A stretch of DNA of 9,422 nucleotides from an uncultured Lutibacter sp. (GCA_913061425.1 CAJXUO010000025.1:1-9422); one strand, 5' to 3'. Counted from the stretch's first letter, positions 1 to 6,248 are shown. Program-made: numbers and translations. The notes: generated by a model not told the origin, from the letters alone.

Positions 1-45
1 GATGTAGAGAGGTCTCGTGGGCTCGGAGATGTGTATAAGAGACAG
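1..45 (+). other. Nextera/Tn5 sequencing adapter left on the contig end
   Basis: This is synthetic sequence, not genome. Positions 12-45 match the 34-nt Nextera read-2 transposase adapter, ending in the 19-bp Tn5 mosaic end AGATGTGTATAAGAGACAG (27-45). Positions 4-11 (GTAGAGAG) sit exactly where the i7 index lies in the library primer and match, from memory, the reverse complement of index N707 (CTCTCTAC). Positions 1-3 (GAT) fit the end of the P7 primer. Genomic sequence therefore starts at about position 46. The mosaic end should not be read as a natural Tn5 end. Confidence 0.97.
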
Positions 46-217
46 GAACTAACACCGTGCAAAATTAATTGCTGGTTTTAGCCAATTTACGAAAGTCCTC
101 GCGGACTTTCTATTCGACTTTTAGTTGCTTAAATACGCAACAAACCATTGGAGCAGACAATTTTGTTGTAAAATAAGCCACATCTTTTATTAGTTGTGTT
201 ATTGGAAGAATAAATAA
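46..217. other. Structured non-coding stretch at contig edge, possible dispersed repeat
   Basis: No convincing gene is present. The stretch holds several short stem-loops: an imperfect one at 69-85 (TTGCT/AGC-AA with a bulge), a perfect 8-bp one at 91-110, and a 5-bp one at 124-141 (GTTGC/GCAAC). The phrases around 49-60 and 137-150 (CTAACACCGTGC; CGCAACAAACCATTGG) resemble, from memory only, a family of intergenic repeats in flavobacterial genomes. An assembly break inside such a repeat would fit its place at the contig end. It could carry the promoter and leader of the following thioesterase gene, but I see no clean TAnnTTTG box. An integron attC-like site was considered but core sites are not clear. 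Confidence 0.4.
91..110. repeat. Perfect 8-bp stem-loop with TCGC loop
   Basis: GAAAGTCC (91-98) and GGACTTTC (103-110) are exact inverted copies around the tetranucleotide TCGC. It lies more than 100 bases before the thioesterase start and lacks a following T-run on the plus strand, so it is not an obvious intrinsic terminator. It is the strongest part of the folded intergenic region. Confidence 0.6.
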
Positions 218-688
218 ATGAATAAAATATTAGAGAGTAAAACAAAGATTCGGTTTCAAGATTGTGATCCTTTTAAACATTTGAATAATTCAAAATATAT
301 TGATTATTTAATAAATGCTAGAGAAGATCAATTGATAGAAAATTACAATTTTGATTATTTAAATATTGCACAGACTCAAGGCGTTGGTTGGGTTACTGGT
401 TCAAATCAAATTGCATATTTGAAATCTGCTAATTTATCTGAAATTGTAACAATTCAATCACAAATAATAAAACTTACTCCATTGAGTACTTTGGTAGAAT
501 TTAGAATGTATAGCGAAGACAAAATTGAGTTAAAATCAGTAATGTGGTCAAATTTCATTCATATAAGTATGGAAACTATGCGTTCAAAGAAACATTCTGA
601 AGTATTTATGAATTTGTTTGAAAGCATCCATTTACCTATTAAAGAATCAACGTTTGAAGAAAGAATTAAGGTGTTATTAAGAAAGTAA
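218..688 (+). CDS. 4HBT-family (hotdog-fold) acyl-CoA thioesterase
   Basis: This 156-residue cytoplasmic protein is likely a single-domain hotdog-fold thioesterase that hydrolyses an acyl-CoA or acyl-ACP thioester. The clearest evidence is the N-terminal block around residues 12-34 (RFQDCDPFKHLNNSKYIDY then INARE). It matches the 4-hydroxybenzoyl-CoA/YbgC-type pattern in which an aspartate (here probably D17) precedes H-x-N-N and a tyrosine-rich helix. There is no signal peptide and no second domain. The length is slightly above the usual 130-145 residues for the family. The start is the first ATG after an A-rich leader with no Shine-Dalgarno sequence, as expected in Bacteroidetes. The gene stands alone, faces the TonB receptor gene and has its own terminator overlapping the stop codon. 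The acyl substrate cannot be inferred. Confidence 0.85.
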   Translation: MNKILESKTKIRFQDCDPFKHLNNSKYIDYLINAREDQLIENYNFDYLNIAQTQGVGWVTGSNQIAYLKSANLSEIVTIQSQIIKLTPLSTLVEFRMYSEDKIELKSVMWSNFIHISMETMRSKKHSEVFMNLFESIHLPIKESTFEERIKVLLRK

Positions 689-715
689 ATGGTTTACTTT
701 CTTAATAACGTTTTT
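673..715 (+). terminator. Strong intrinsic terminator of the thioesterase gene
   Basis: GTTATTAAGAAAGTAAA (673-689) is followed by the 3-nt loop TGG and its exact reverse complement (693-709), then G and five T residues (711-715). This gives a perfect 17-bp stem. The stop codon TAA (686-688) lies in the left arm, so the last five codons form part of the stem. On the minus strand the hairpin would also lie just after the TonB receptor stop, but there is no good T-run in that direction. Confidence 0.85.
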
Positions 716-732
716 CGATACTTAATCGACCT

Positions 733-2892
733 CTAAAATTTCAAAGTCACTCCAACTAAGAAGTTCCGTGTAGCTTGTGGATAATATCCTTGAACTTCAA
801 ACGATGTAGGCCCAGTCCAAGTATCTAAATACGTATAACCTCTATCAACATATTCTTTATCGAAAATATTATTTACAAGCCCTGTAAATACAATTGATTT
901 AAAAATTGAGTTGGTCTCTAATTCATAAGAAATAGTAAAGTCGCTTGTAAAATAACTGTCGAGTTTTGACGCTTCAGTTTCTGTATTGCTTAAATATTGT
1001 TCTCCGACAAATTTTGACAATAAAGTCAATTGAAATTTGTCAGAAGGACTATACATAAAAGCATTTCCTGCAATAATACTTGGAGAAAAAGCAATTTCTG
1101 AATTACCTAAAAAGGTTGTAGTGTTGTCTCTGTTTATGGAAAAGTCTTTAATTTTATTAGAACTTAAAGAGATGTTTGGACGAATTGAGATTTTATCATT
1201 CAATTGAATATCTGCGTCAATTTCCAATCCTAATCGGTAACTATCATCAACATTTTCTCTTGTATAATCTCCTGTGTCATCAATATCACCAGTTAAAATC
1301 AACTGATCTTTATATTGCATATAGTAAATATTGGCGCTCACTTTAATATTATCTGTTTTCAGTCTCCAGCCTAATTCATAGTCGTTCATTTTTTCAGATT
1401 TCACATTGATATTCAATTCAAAATCTTTACGATTTGGCTCTCTATTGGCTCTTGAATAAGAAGTGTATAGGCTGTTATTGTCATTCATTTTATAAGTAAA
1501 CCCAATTTTCGGATTGAAAAAACTAAAGTTTGATGCAACACTTATAGCGTTCCTATCTGAAGTTAAACCAACAGTAGAATAATTCACAAAACGTCCTTGT
1601 AGATCAATATAAGTTTTTAGTTTTTCTGAAAGGTTAAAAGTAACTTTTGAAAAGAGACTAAAATCTTTTTTAGCAGCATCACTTTCATAGTATGTATCTC
1701 GAACAGAAGCATTTTCAGCAAATTCTTTTGCCCAAATAACTTCTCCAAAATGATCTCCAGCGTAATTGCTATATGAAACTCCAGAGATTACCTTTAGTTT
1801 TTCAGAAGTATAATTTGCATTAAAATTGGCTACATAAAAATCGTTTTTTAACCATCTACGAACTATTAAGTCTGTTCTGCTTCCATCAGTTGCAACAACT
1901 AAATTAGCATAATCTTCAGGTTTTTTTTCAGATTTAAATTGTTCAAAATAACCTTCACCATGTGTAAAGTTCAAGCCAAGATTTGTAGACCAATTTTCAT
2001 TTAATTTTTCATTCCAATGCAATTGATAATGATCTTGCTGATAGTTGTCAGTCTCGTTATCATACGTATAAGGATTCTGTCTTCTATCTTCTTTTAATTC
2101 ATCTGCAGACAATCCAAACCATGCTTGATATGTTCTTTCTTTTCCTCCAAATACTAATGCTTTAATTAGTGTATTTTCATCAGTATAAGAACCTTGTAAA
2201 AAATATGATTTTAAATCAGAAAAGGCTTTGTCTACATATCCGTCAGAATAAATATTTGATAGACGTCCTGCAAATTCAATACTTCGACTCACTTCGACTC
2301 CGCTCAGTGACCGACGCTCAGTATCCATACCCAATTTTCCGGTAGAAAACTTCACAGTATGTTTTCTTGTTCCGTATGATCCAAATGAATTTGAAATTTC
2401 TCCATGTACTTCTTCTGATACAGCATCTGTTAAAATATTTAAACTTGCACCAAATGCACCAGAACCATTTGTTGATGTTCCAACTCCTCGTTGTAACTGT
2501 AAACTTTGTGTAGAAGATGCGAAATCTCCCATATTCACCCAAAATGTACCTTGACTTTCAGCATCATTATAAGGGATTCCGTTTACAGTGACATTCACTC
2601 TAGAAGCATCTGAACCGCGAACACGAATATAGGTATATCCAACTCCAGCACCAGCATCAGAAGATGTGACTACGTTTGGCATATAATTCATTAAGATTGG
2701 AATATCTTGCCCTAAGTTACGTTTAGAAATTTCTTTTTTTGATAAATTTGAATGTGTTACTGGAGAATCAGAATTAACTCTAACAGCTTGTACAATAACT
2801 TCATCTATAAAATTAATAGAATCTTTTTTAGTCTCATCTTGAGCGTAGATTGCACTGACAAACAATAAAAAAATAATTGATATTTTTTTCAT
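733..2892 (-). CDS. TonB-dependent outer-membrane receptor, probable thiamin transporter
   Basis: The 719-residue protein has a cleavable signal peptide (residues 1-17, MKKISIIFLLFVSAIYA, then Q18). A TonB-box-like segment follows at about 29-35 (IDEVIVQ), then a plug domain at about 45-157 with the typical phrases YIRVRGSD, VNGIPYNDAE and LQRGVGTSTNGSGAFGA. The rest is a 22-strand beta-barrel ending in an aromatic residue (VGVTLKF). No N-terminal carboxypeptidase-like domain is present, so it is not a standard SusC. It should import a substrate across the outer membrane using TonB energy. The TPP riboswitch in its leader argues that the substrate is thiamin, its phosphates or a precursor, as in the riboswitch-controlled receptors (OMR1) known in Bacteroidetes. 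Residues 191-204 are encoded by an in-frame palindromic insertion. The start is supported by the signal peptide. Confidence 0.93.
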   Translation of the reverse strand: MKKISIIFLLFVSAIYAQDETKKDSINFIDEVIVQAVRVNSDSPVTHSNLSKKEISKRNLGQDIPILMNYMPNVVTSSDAGAGVGYTYIRVRGSDASRVNVTVNGIPYNDAESQGTFWVNMGDFASSTQSLQLQRGVGTSTNGSGAFGASLNILTDAVSEEVHGEISNSFGSYGTRKHTVKFSTGKLGMDTERRSLSGVEVSRSIEFAGRLSNIYSDGYVDKAFSDLKSYFLQGSYTDENTLIKALVFGGKERTYQAWFGLSADELKEDRRQNPYTYDNETDNYQQDHYQLHWNEKLNENWSTNLGLNFTHGEGYFEQFKSEKKPEDYANLVVATDGSRTDLIVRRWLKNDFYVANFNANYTSEKLKVISGVSYSNYAGDHFGEVIWAKEFAENASVRDTYYESDAAKKDFSLFSKVTFNLSEKLKTYIDLQGRFVNYSTVGLTSDRNAISVASNFSFFNPKIGFTYKMNDNNSLYTSYSRANREPNRKDFELNINVKSEKMNDYELGWRLKTDNIKVSANIYYMQYKDQLILTGDIDDTGDYTRENVDDSYRLGLEIDADIQLNDKISIRPNISLSSNKIKDFSINRDNTTTFLGNSEIAFSPSIIAGNAFMYSPSDKFQLTLLSKFVGEQYLSNTETEASKLDSYFTSDFTISYELETNSIFKSIVFTGLVNNIFDKEYVDRGYTYLDTWTGPTSFEVQGYYPQATRNFLVGVTLKF
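2281..2322 (-). repeat. 42-nt palindromic repeat element inserted in frame in the TonB receptor gene
   Basis: On the plus strand a 10-nt unit ACTTCGACTC occurs twice in tandem (2281-2290, 2291-2300). It is followed by two copies of CGCTCAGT (2301-2308 and 2315-2322). The whole is an imperfect nested palindrome: each ACT-TCGACT half faces an AGCG-related AGT half. The block is much more GC-rich than its surroundings. It encodes exactly 14 residues (191-204, TERRSLSGVEVSRS), and removing it rejoins GKLGMD to IEFAGRLSN without a frame change. The core CTTCGACTCCGCTCAGTG resembles, from memory, dispersed palindromes common in Bacteroidetes genomes. Exact insertion ends are inferred. Confidence 0.75.
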
Positions 2893-2924
2893 TTTAACTT
2901 TAATTAAAACAAATAAAAAGAGGT

Positions 2925-2950
2925 AATTATTCGGTTGTTGTTGAATAATT
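2925..2950 (-). terminator. AT-rich hairpin between riboswitch and start codon, candidate expression platform
   Basis: AATTATTC (2925-2932) and GAATAATT (2943-2950) are perfect 8-bp arms around a 10-nt loop. In the minus-strand transcript the hairpin is followed by ACCTCTTTTT, about 30 nt before the receptor ATG. It is weak for a terminator because there is only one G-C pair, but its place between the TPP aptamer and the gene fits an expression platform. An antiterminator partner was not identified. Confidence 0.35.
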
Positions 2951-3010
2951 GGTTTTCTGAAGCTTCTGCTTCTGGACTTGCTAAAAAAATCTACAAGACT
3001 TTTTCTTTAA

Positions 3011-3090
3011 GTTCGTTTCCTAAACAGCATTACCTGTTCTAGGTTCAATGGGTATGATCTCAGCCGATGAAGGCACCCCTTTATGAGAAC
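3011..3090 (-). promoter_or_regulatory. TPP (THI-element) riboswitch
   Basis: Read on the minus strand the conserved THI-box core is clear: GGGGTGCC, then GGCTGAGA, then ACCCATTGAACCT, then AGGTAATGC and TTTAGGAA. CTGAGA corresponds to plus positions 3058-3063, the ACCC..GAACCT block to 3041-3053, and TAATGC to 3027-3032. P1 can be closed by GTTC (plus 3087-3090) pairing with GAAC (plus 3011-3014). P3 is short (GCC-TTCATC-GGC). This aptamer binds thiamin pyrophosphate and normally turns the downstream gene off when TPP is plentiful. It lies about 120 nt before the TonB receptor start, and the outer end begins within a few bases of the predicted transcription start. Confidence 0.95.
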
Positions 3091-3094
3091 AGTG

Positions 3095-3102
3095 CAAATG
3101 TA
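3095..3102 (-). promoter_or_regulatory. Bacteroidetes-type -7 box for the riboswitch/TonB receptor transcript
   Basis: Minus-strand TACATTTG fits the TAnnTTTG -7 consensus. It would place the transcription start about 4-7 bases downstream, at the very 5' edge of the TPP aptamer. No good -33 TTG is seen at the usual distance, so the call rests on the -7 box and its placement. Confidence 0.55.
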
Positions 3103-3157
3103 TAAACAAATAACAATCTAAAAAGATAAATTTTAATTTTTTTTCTAAAATTATAAA

Positions 3158-3174
3158 TTAGCTTTGAAAGCTAA
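3158..3174. repeat. Perfect 17-bp palindrome over the -33 region, possible operator
   Basis: TTAGCTTT-G-AAAGCTAA is an exact inverted repeat with 8-bp arms around one central base, which is also the G of the -33 TTTG. Its place over a promoter element suggests a repressor or activator binding site, but no regulator gene is nearby and AT-rich palindromes arise by chance. Confidence 0.35.
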
Positions 3175-3191
3175 AATTAACTGTACCTTTG
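3163..3191 (+). promoter_or_regulatory. Promoter of the DEAD-box helicase gene
   Basis: TTTG (3163-3166) and TACCTTTG (3184-3191) fit the -33 and -7 elements of the Bacteroidetes primary sigma factor with a 17-nt spacer. Transcription would start near 3196-3198, giving a leader of about 50 nt with no Shine-Dalgarno sequence before the ATG at 3247. The -33 element lies at the centre of a perfect palindrome. Confidence 0.65.
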
Positions 3192-3246
3192 CAACTTCAT
3201 ACAGAAATGACTCTAAAGTTAAATTGTCGTTTCAAAAACAATTTAT

Positions 3247-4524
3247 ATGTCATTTAAATCTCTAGGATTAATTCCAGAATTACTTAAAGCCGTTGAAAAA
3301 CAAGGCTATACAATACCTTCACCTATTCAAGAAAAGGCAATTCCAAAAGTATTAGAACGCAAAGATGTATTAGCATCTGCTCAAACAGGAACTGGAAAAA
3401 CGGCAGGATTTACGTTGCCAATTTTACAGATACTACATCAAACAAAAAAGGAAGGAAGAAGACCTGTTCGTGCTTTGGTATTGACACCAACAAGAGAATT
3501 AGCAGCTCAAGTACATAAAAATGTAGTTGATTACAGCCAGTTTTTAGATATAAAATCTACAGTAATTTTTGGAGGTGTAAACGCAAAACCTCAGATAAAA
3601 TCATTGAAATATGGTGTAGATGTTGTTGTTGCAACTCCTGGACGTTTATTAGATTTGATTGATCAAAGAGCATTGTCTTTAGGTAGAGTTGATATTTTAG
3701 TTTTAGATGAAGCAGATAGGATGTTAGATATGGGATTCTTGAGGGATATCAAGAAAATTATTGCAATGATGCCGAAGAAAAGACAAAACTTATTGTTTTC
3801 TGCAACATTCTCTAAGGAAATAAAAAAATTAGCTGAAGGAATTTTACACCAACCTATACTTGTAGAAGCAGAGCCAGAGAATTCAACTGCAGAGATGGTA
3901 GTTCAAAAGGCATATAGAGTTGATAAAGATGATAAGATTGAATTTACGATCAAGTTAATTTCTGATGGTAATTGGAAACAAGTATTAATTTTTACGAGAA
4001 CAAAACACCGTGCAAATAAACTAAGTGAAAAATTGGTAAAAGCAGGAATTTCATCTGCTGCAATTCACGGAAATAAAAGTCAGGGAGCAAGAACAAAAGC
4101 ACTTGAAGGTTTTAAAAGCGGACAAGTTAGAGTGTTAGTTGCAACTGATATTGCAGCTCGTGGATTGGATATTCCATTATTACCTCATGTAGTTAATTTT
4201 GAATTGCCAAATGTACCTGAAGATTATGTACATAGAATTGGACGTACAGGTAGAGCAGGAGCAAGTGGTGAAGCAATTTCATTGGTTGATGTTGATGAAA
4301 AAGAATATGTTAGGGATATAGAAAAGTTGTTAGGTTACAAAATAAAAACTGAAATTGTAGAAGGTTTTGAGCCTACAGCTAAACCATCTGAGAATAAACC
4401 TAAGCAAAATAATAGTAGAAATAATAACAGAAATAAATCTCGTAATTCTAAGCCTAAAGACGGTAATTCACAAGGGAATAGTAATAATAGTCGAAGAAAT
4501 ACCAATAGAAAGAGGAGTAGATAA
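3247..4524 (+). CDS. rhlE: DEAD-box ATP-dependent RNA helicase, RhlE type
   Basis: This 425-residue cytoplasmic protein should unwind or remodel structured RNA using ATP, in ribosome assembly, RNA decay or cold adaptation. The helicase motifs are complete and in order: F3 and the Q motif (PSPIQ, Q28), Walker A AQTGTGKT (45-52), PTRELA (81-86), TPGR (130-133), DEAD (154-157), SAT (185-187), ARGLD (304-308) and HRIGRTGR (329-336). From about residue 377 the tail is low-complexity and rich in N, R, S and K, as in RhlE proteins, where such tails bind RNA without sequence specificity. The start fits the family, which normally begins with M-x-F just before the Q motif. The gene is transcribed away from the TPP-controlled receptor and ends one base from the convergent arfB stop codon. 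The rhlE name is by subfamily likeness; several paralogues are common in these genomes. Confidence 0.93.
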   Translation: MSFKSLGLIPELLKAVEKQGYTIPSPIQEKAIPKVLERKDVLASAQTGTGKTAGFTLPILQILHQTKKEGRRPVRALVLTPTRELAAQVHKNVVDYSQFLDIKSTVIFGGVNAKPQIKSLKYGVDVVVATPGRLLDLIDQRALSLGRVDILVLDEADRMLDMGFLRDIKKIIAMMPKKRQNLLFSATFSKEIKKLAEGILHQPILVEAEPENSTAEMVVQKAYRVDKDDKIEFTIKLISDGNWKQVLIFTRTKHRANKLSEKLVKAGISSAAIHGNKSQGARTKALEGFKSGQVRVLVATDIAARGLDIPLLPHVVNFELPNVPEDYVHRIGRTGRAGASGEAISLVDVDEKEYVRDIEKLLGYKIKTEIVEGFEPTAKPSENKPKQNNSRNNNRNKSRNSKPKDGNSQGNSNNSRRNTNRKRSR

Positions 4525-4538
4525 ATTACTCAATTTTT
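4515..4538 (+). terminator. Weak hairpin with T-run at the rhlE/arfB convergence
   Basis: GAGTA (4515-4519) and TACTC (4527-4531) can pair across a 7-nt loop, followed by AATTTTT (4532-4538). The stem has only 5 bp and overlaps both stop codons. It is the only terminator-like element I see for the helicase gene; none is evident for arfB in the other direction. Confidence 0.25.
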
Positions 4539-4930
4539 GGTTTTCTACGACTTGTTTTTTTAAGCGCATGTCGACTTTTCTTTTCCAAGCGCTTTCTAAT
4601 ACCTGCTCTACTAGGTTTTGTTTTTTTTCGAAATTTTTTAATAATCAATCCATCAGAAATAATCTTCAAGAATCGATTGGTGATAATCTCTTTGTTCTTA
4701 TGCTGACTTCTGCTTTCAGAACAGTTTAAAGTTAAAATAGTATCGTTTGTAAGTCGTGTTTTTAAACTAACTTTTAGCCTTTCTTTTTCATCATCATTTA
4801 AAGAGTTTGAAGAGGGAATATCAAAAGTTAAAACAATTTTAGAGGAAACTTTGTTTACATGTTGTCCTCCTGCACCACTCGCTCTAACTGCTTTAAAACT
4901 TAATTCTTTACTGATATTTTCAATATCCAT
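4526..4930 (-). CDS. arfB: Alternative ribosome-rescue factor / peptidyl-tRNA hydrolase ArfB
   Basis: This 134-residue protein is likely ArfB (YaeJ), which enters ribosomes stalled at mRNA 3' ends and hydrolyses the peptidyl-tRNA. The catalytic loop GAGGQHVNK carries the GGQ motif at residues 21-23, near the N-terminus as in ArfB rather than in the middle as in RF1/RF2. The codon-recognition domains of true release factors are absent. The C-terminus from about residue 98 is strongly basic (KKFRKKTKPSRAGIRKRLEKKSRHALKKTSRRKPK). This is the tail that lies in the empty mRNA channel in characterised ArfB. Length is close to the roughly 140 residues usual for the family. Its ATG overlaps the preceding kinase stop by one base (TAATG), so it is the last gene of the operon and probably translationally coupled. 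Confidence 0.93.
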   Translation of the reverse strand: MDIENISKELSFKAVRASGAGGQHVNKVSSKIVLTFDIPSSNSLNDDEKERLKVSLKTRLTNDTILTLNCSESRSQHKNKEIITNRFLKIISDGLIIKKFRKKTKPSRAGIRKRLEKKSRHALKKTSRRKPKIE

Positions 4931-5577
4931 TAATACAAATCTTGATTTAAATTATGATGCATAAAGTGCATGTCTAAATCAGTTAAAGAATCAGAAAAGT
5001 TGTCCAAATTTTCTCTTTCTGATAGTAATTTGTCAATGGCTTCGGTTGCTAGTTTTAATCGAGCTTCTTTATCTCCTTTTAATAAAATATAAGGTCTTTT
5101 ATGTTTTCTTAAGGCACTTTCAAATGCATTGAACATTTCTAATCGTTCTTCTGGTTTGTCACGTAAATCATCAGCTTCCCAAGGTGTATCTATATAGGTT
5201 AAAAGGTATAAGTCATAATTATTTTCAGTTGCAGCTTCTTCAAGTTTGGCATCTACTTTTCCACCATAATACTCCTCTGAATAGACTTTAGTTTCAAGCA
5301 AATCAGTATCACAAATAAGAACTTTATCGGCTTTTTTTGCCAATGAATTTTCTAACTTCATTTGCCCTTTTGCAATCGGAATTAAGTCTGAATTTTCACA
5401 CGTTTTCCGTTCGTTATTCCATTTTTCTTGCAAGTATTCACGTGCGTATTCAGGAGTCCAAACAGTGTTGTAGTGTCTAGCTAATTGATTAGAAAGCGTT
5501 GTCTTTCCAGTAGATTCTGGTCCAAACAAAACTATTTTTATAATATTTACTTTTTCTTGTCTAAGTTCCTTTTCCAT
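4930..5577 (-). CDS. NadR-type ribosylnicotinamide kinase-like P-loop ATPase
   Basis: The 215-residue cytoplasmic protein corresponds to the C-terminal kinase domain of NadR, which phosphorylates nicotinamide riboside to NMN. Seen in the sequence are the P-loop GPESTGKTT (19-27), the TPEYAREYL motif (41-49), the DTDLLETKVY segment (90-99) and the PWEADDLRD lid-like motif (132-140). All of these resemble NadR/AAA_28 proteins. The N-terminal DNA-binding and NMN adenylyltransferase domains of enterobacterial NadR are absent, so a separate NMNAT would be needed to make NAD. The ATG lies 31 nt inside the end of the pnuC-like gene, and no later Met precedes the P-loop, so the overlap is real. Pairing with a PnuC transporter fits uptake driven by metabolic trapping. 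A related vitamin substrate such as thiamin cannot be excluded because a TPP-controlled receptor lies in the same neighbourhood. Confidence 0.82.
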   Translation of the reverse strand: MEKELRQEKVNIIKIVLFGPESTGKTTLSNQLARHYNTVWTPEYAREYLQEKWNNERKTCENSDLIPIAKGQMKLENSLAKKADKVLICDTDLLETKVYSEEYYGGKVDAKLEEAATENNYDLYLLTYIDTPWEADDLRDKPEERLEMFNAFESALRKHKRPYILLKGDKEARLKLATEAIDKLLSERENLDNFSDSLTDLDMHFMHHNLNQDLY

Positions 5578-6248
5578 AGGATATATCCTTGTATTGCTAA
5601 GATTAAAAATAGAGTATATTGAATTCCAGTAAAACCGTAACCTTTAACAAAATATAAAGGAATTGAAACGATGTTTCCTACAATCCAAAAAAGCCAATGT
5701 TCAATTTTTTTATTGGCCATTAACCACATTGCTGCAAAAAATATTCCTGTTGTAAATGTGTCTAAATATGGCGTTCCTTCTCTAAAATTAGTCAAATTTC
5801 CTGACATAAGTTTCTCAGAAGCATAATTTATACTTTCAGTAAAGTTTAAATGGTTTGGCATTATATTGTAATAACGATATACAATAATCACAAATATAGA
5901 AGTAAATAAAAAGATGCCAAACGTCTTTAATCTATCAGTTTTATTGGTTCTTGAAATAGGAATATGGCTTTTTTTATCATCTATTATTTTACGCCACATA
6001 TACCAACCATAAACACTCATAACTGTATAATAAATATTGATAATCAGATCGCCATATAAACTCCATTTAGACAAGAGGTATACATAAATTACGGTACTAA
6101 TTATACCTGTTGGAAAGACTAAAATATTTTCTTTCTTCGCATAAAAAACACTAATCACACCAAATAATGCAGCAACAAATTCTAAAACAATAGTAAGTGT
6201 TGAAGCTGTTCTGTAGGGTTCTAAAAAAAAGTCAATAAGCACATTCAT
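5547..6248 (-). CDS. PnuC-family vitamin transporter (nicotinamide riboside or thiamin)
   Basis: This 233-residue inner-membrane protein has about seven hydrophobic segments (roughly residues 18-36, 42-60, 64-85, 110-127, 160-178, 183-200 and 206-224) and ends in a basic cytoplasmic tail. The YGWYMWRK segment (80-87) and the HWLFWIVGN segment (184-192, W-x-x-W-x-x-x-N) match the substrate-binding and signature regions of PnuC proteins. PnuC proteins let a vitamin diffuse in and rely on a cytoplasmic kinase to trap it. The family includes PnuC (nicotinamide riboside), PnuT (thiamin) and PnuX (riboflavin), and these cannot be told apart safely by eye. The following kinase favours nicotinamide riboside. 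The TPP riboswitch-controlled receptor about 2.6 kb away favours thiamin. The ATG overlaps the stop of the preceding GGGP synthase remnant (ATGA), suggesting translational coupling. Confidence 0.88.
   Translation of the reverse strand: MNVLIDFFLEPYRTASTLTIVLEFVAALFGVISVFYAKKENILVFPTGIISTVIYVYLLSKWSLYGDLIINIYYTVMSVYGWYMWRKIIDDKKSHIPISRTNKTDRLKTFGIFLFTSIFVIIVYRYYNIMPNHLNFTESINYASEKLMSGNLTNFREGTPYLDTFTTGIFFAAMWLMANKKIEHWLFWIVGNIVSIPLYFVKGYGFTGIQYTLFLILAIQGYILWKRNLDKKK

Noticed and set aside
27..45. Tn5 mosaic end as a natural transposon terminus
   Set aside because: It is embedded in the full Nextera adapter with an index before it, so it comes from library preparation.
46..160. Integron attC site or CRISPR-like repeat
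   Set aside because: Stem-loops exist, but I could not find paired core sites of the attC form or any regularly spaced repeat, and there is only one unit.
2318..2542. 74-codon minus-strand open frame
   Set aside because: It lies inside the TonB receptor gene in another frame and has a low-complexity, W/C/R-rich composition typical of shadow frames.
733..2892. SusC-type polysaccharide receptor
   Set aside because: No N-terminal carboxypeptidase-like domain, no SusD neighbour and no glycan enzymes; the TPP riboswitch points to a vitamin.
4367..4729. 120-codon plus-strand open frame over the rhlE tail and arfB
   Set aside because: It overlaps two well-supported genes, has no family resemblance, and follows from the low-complexity helicase tail and the antisense of arfB.
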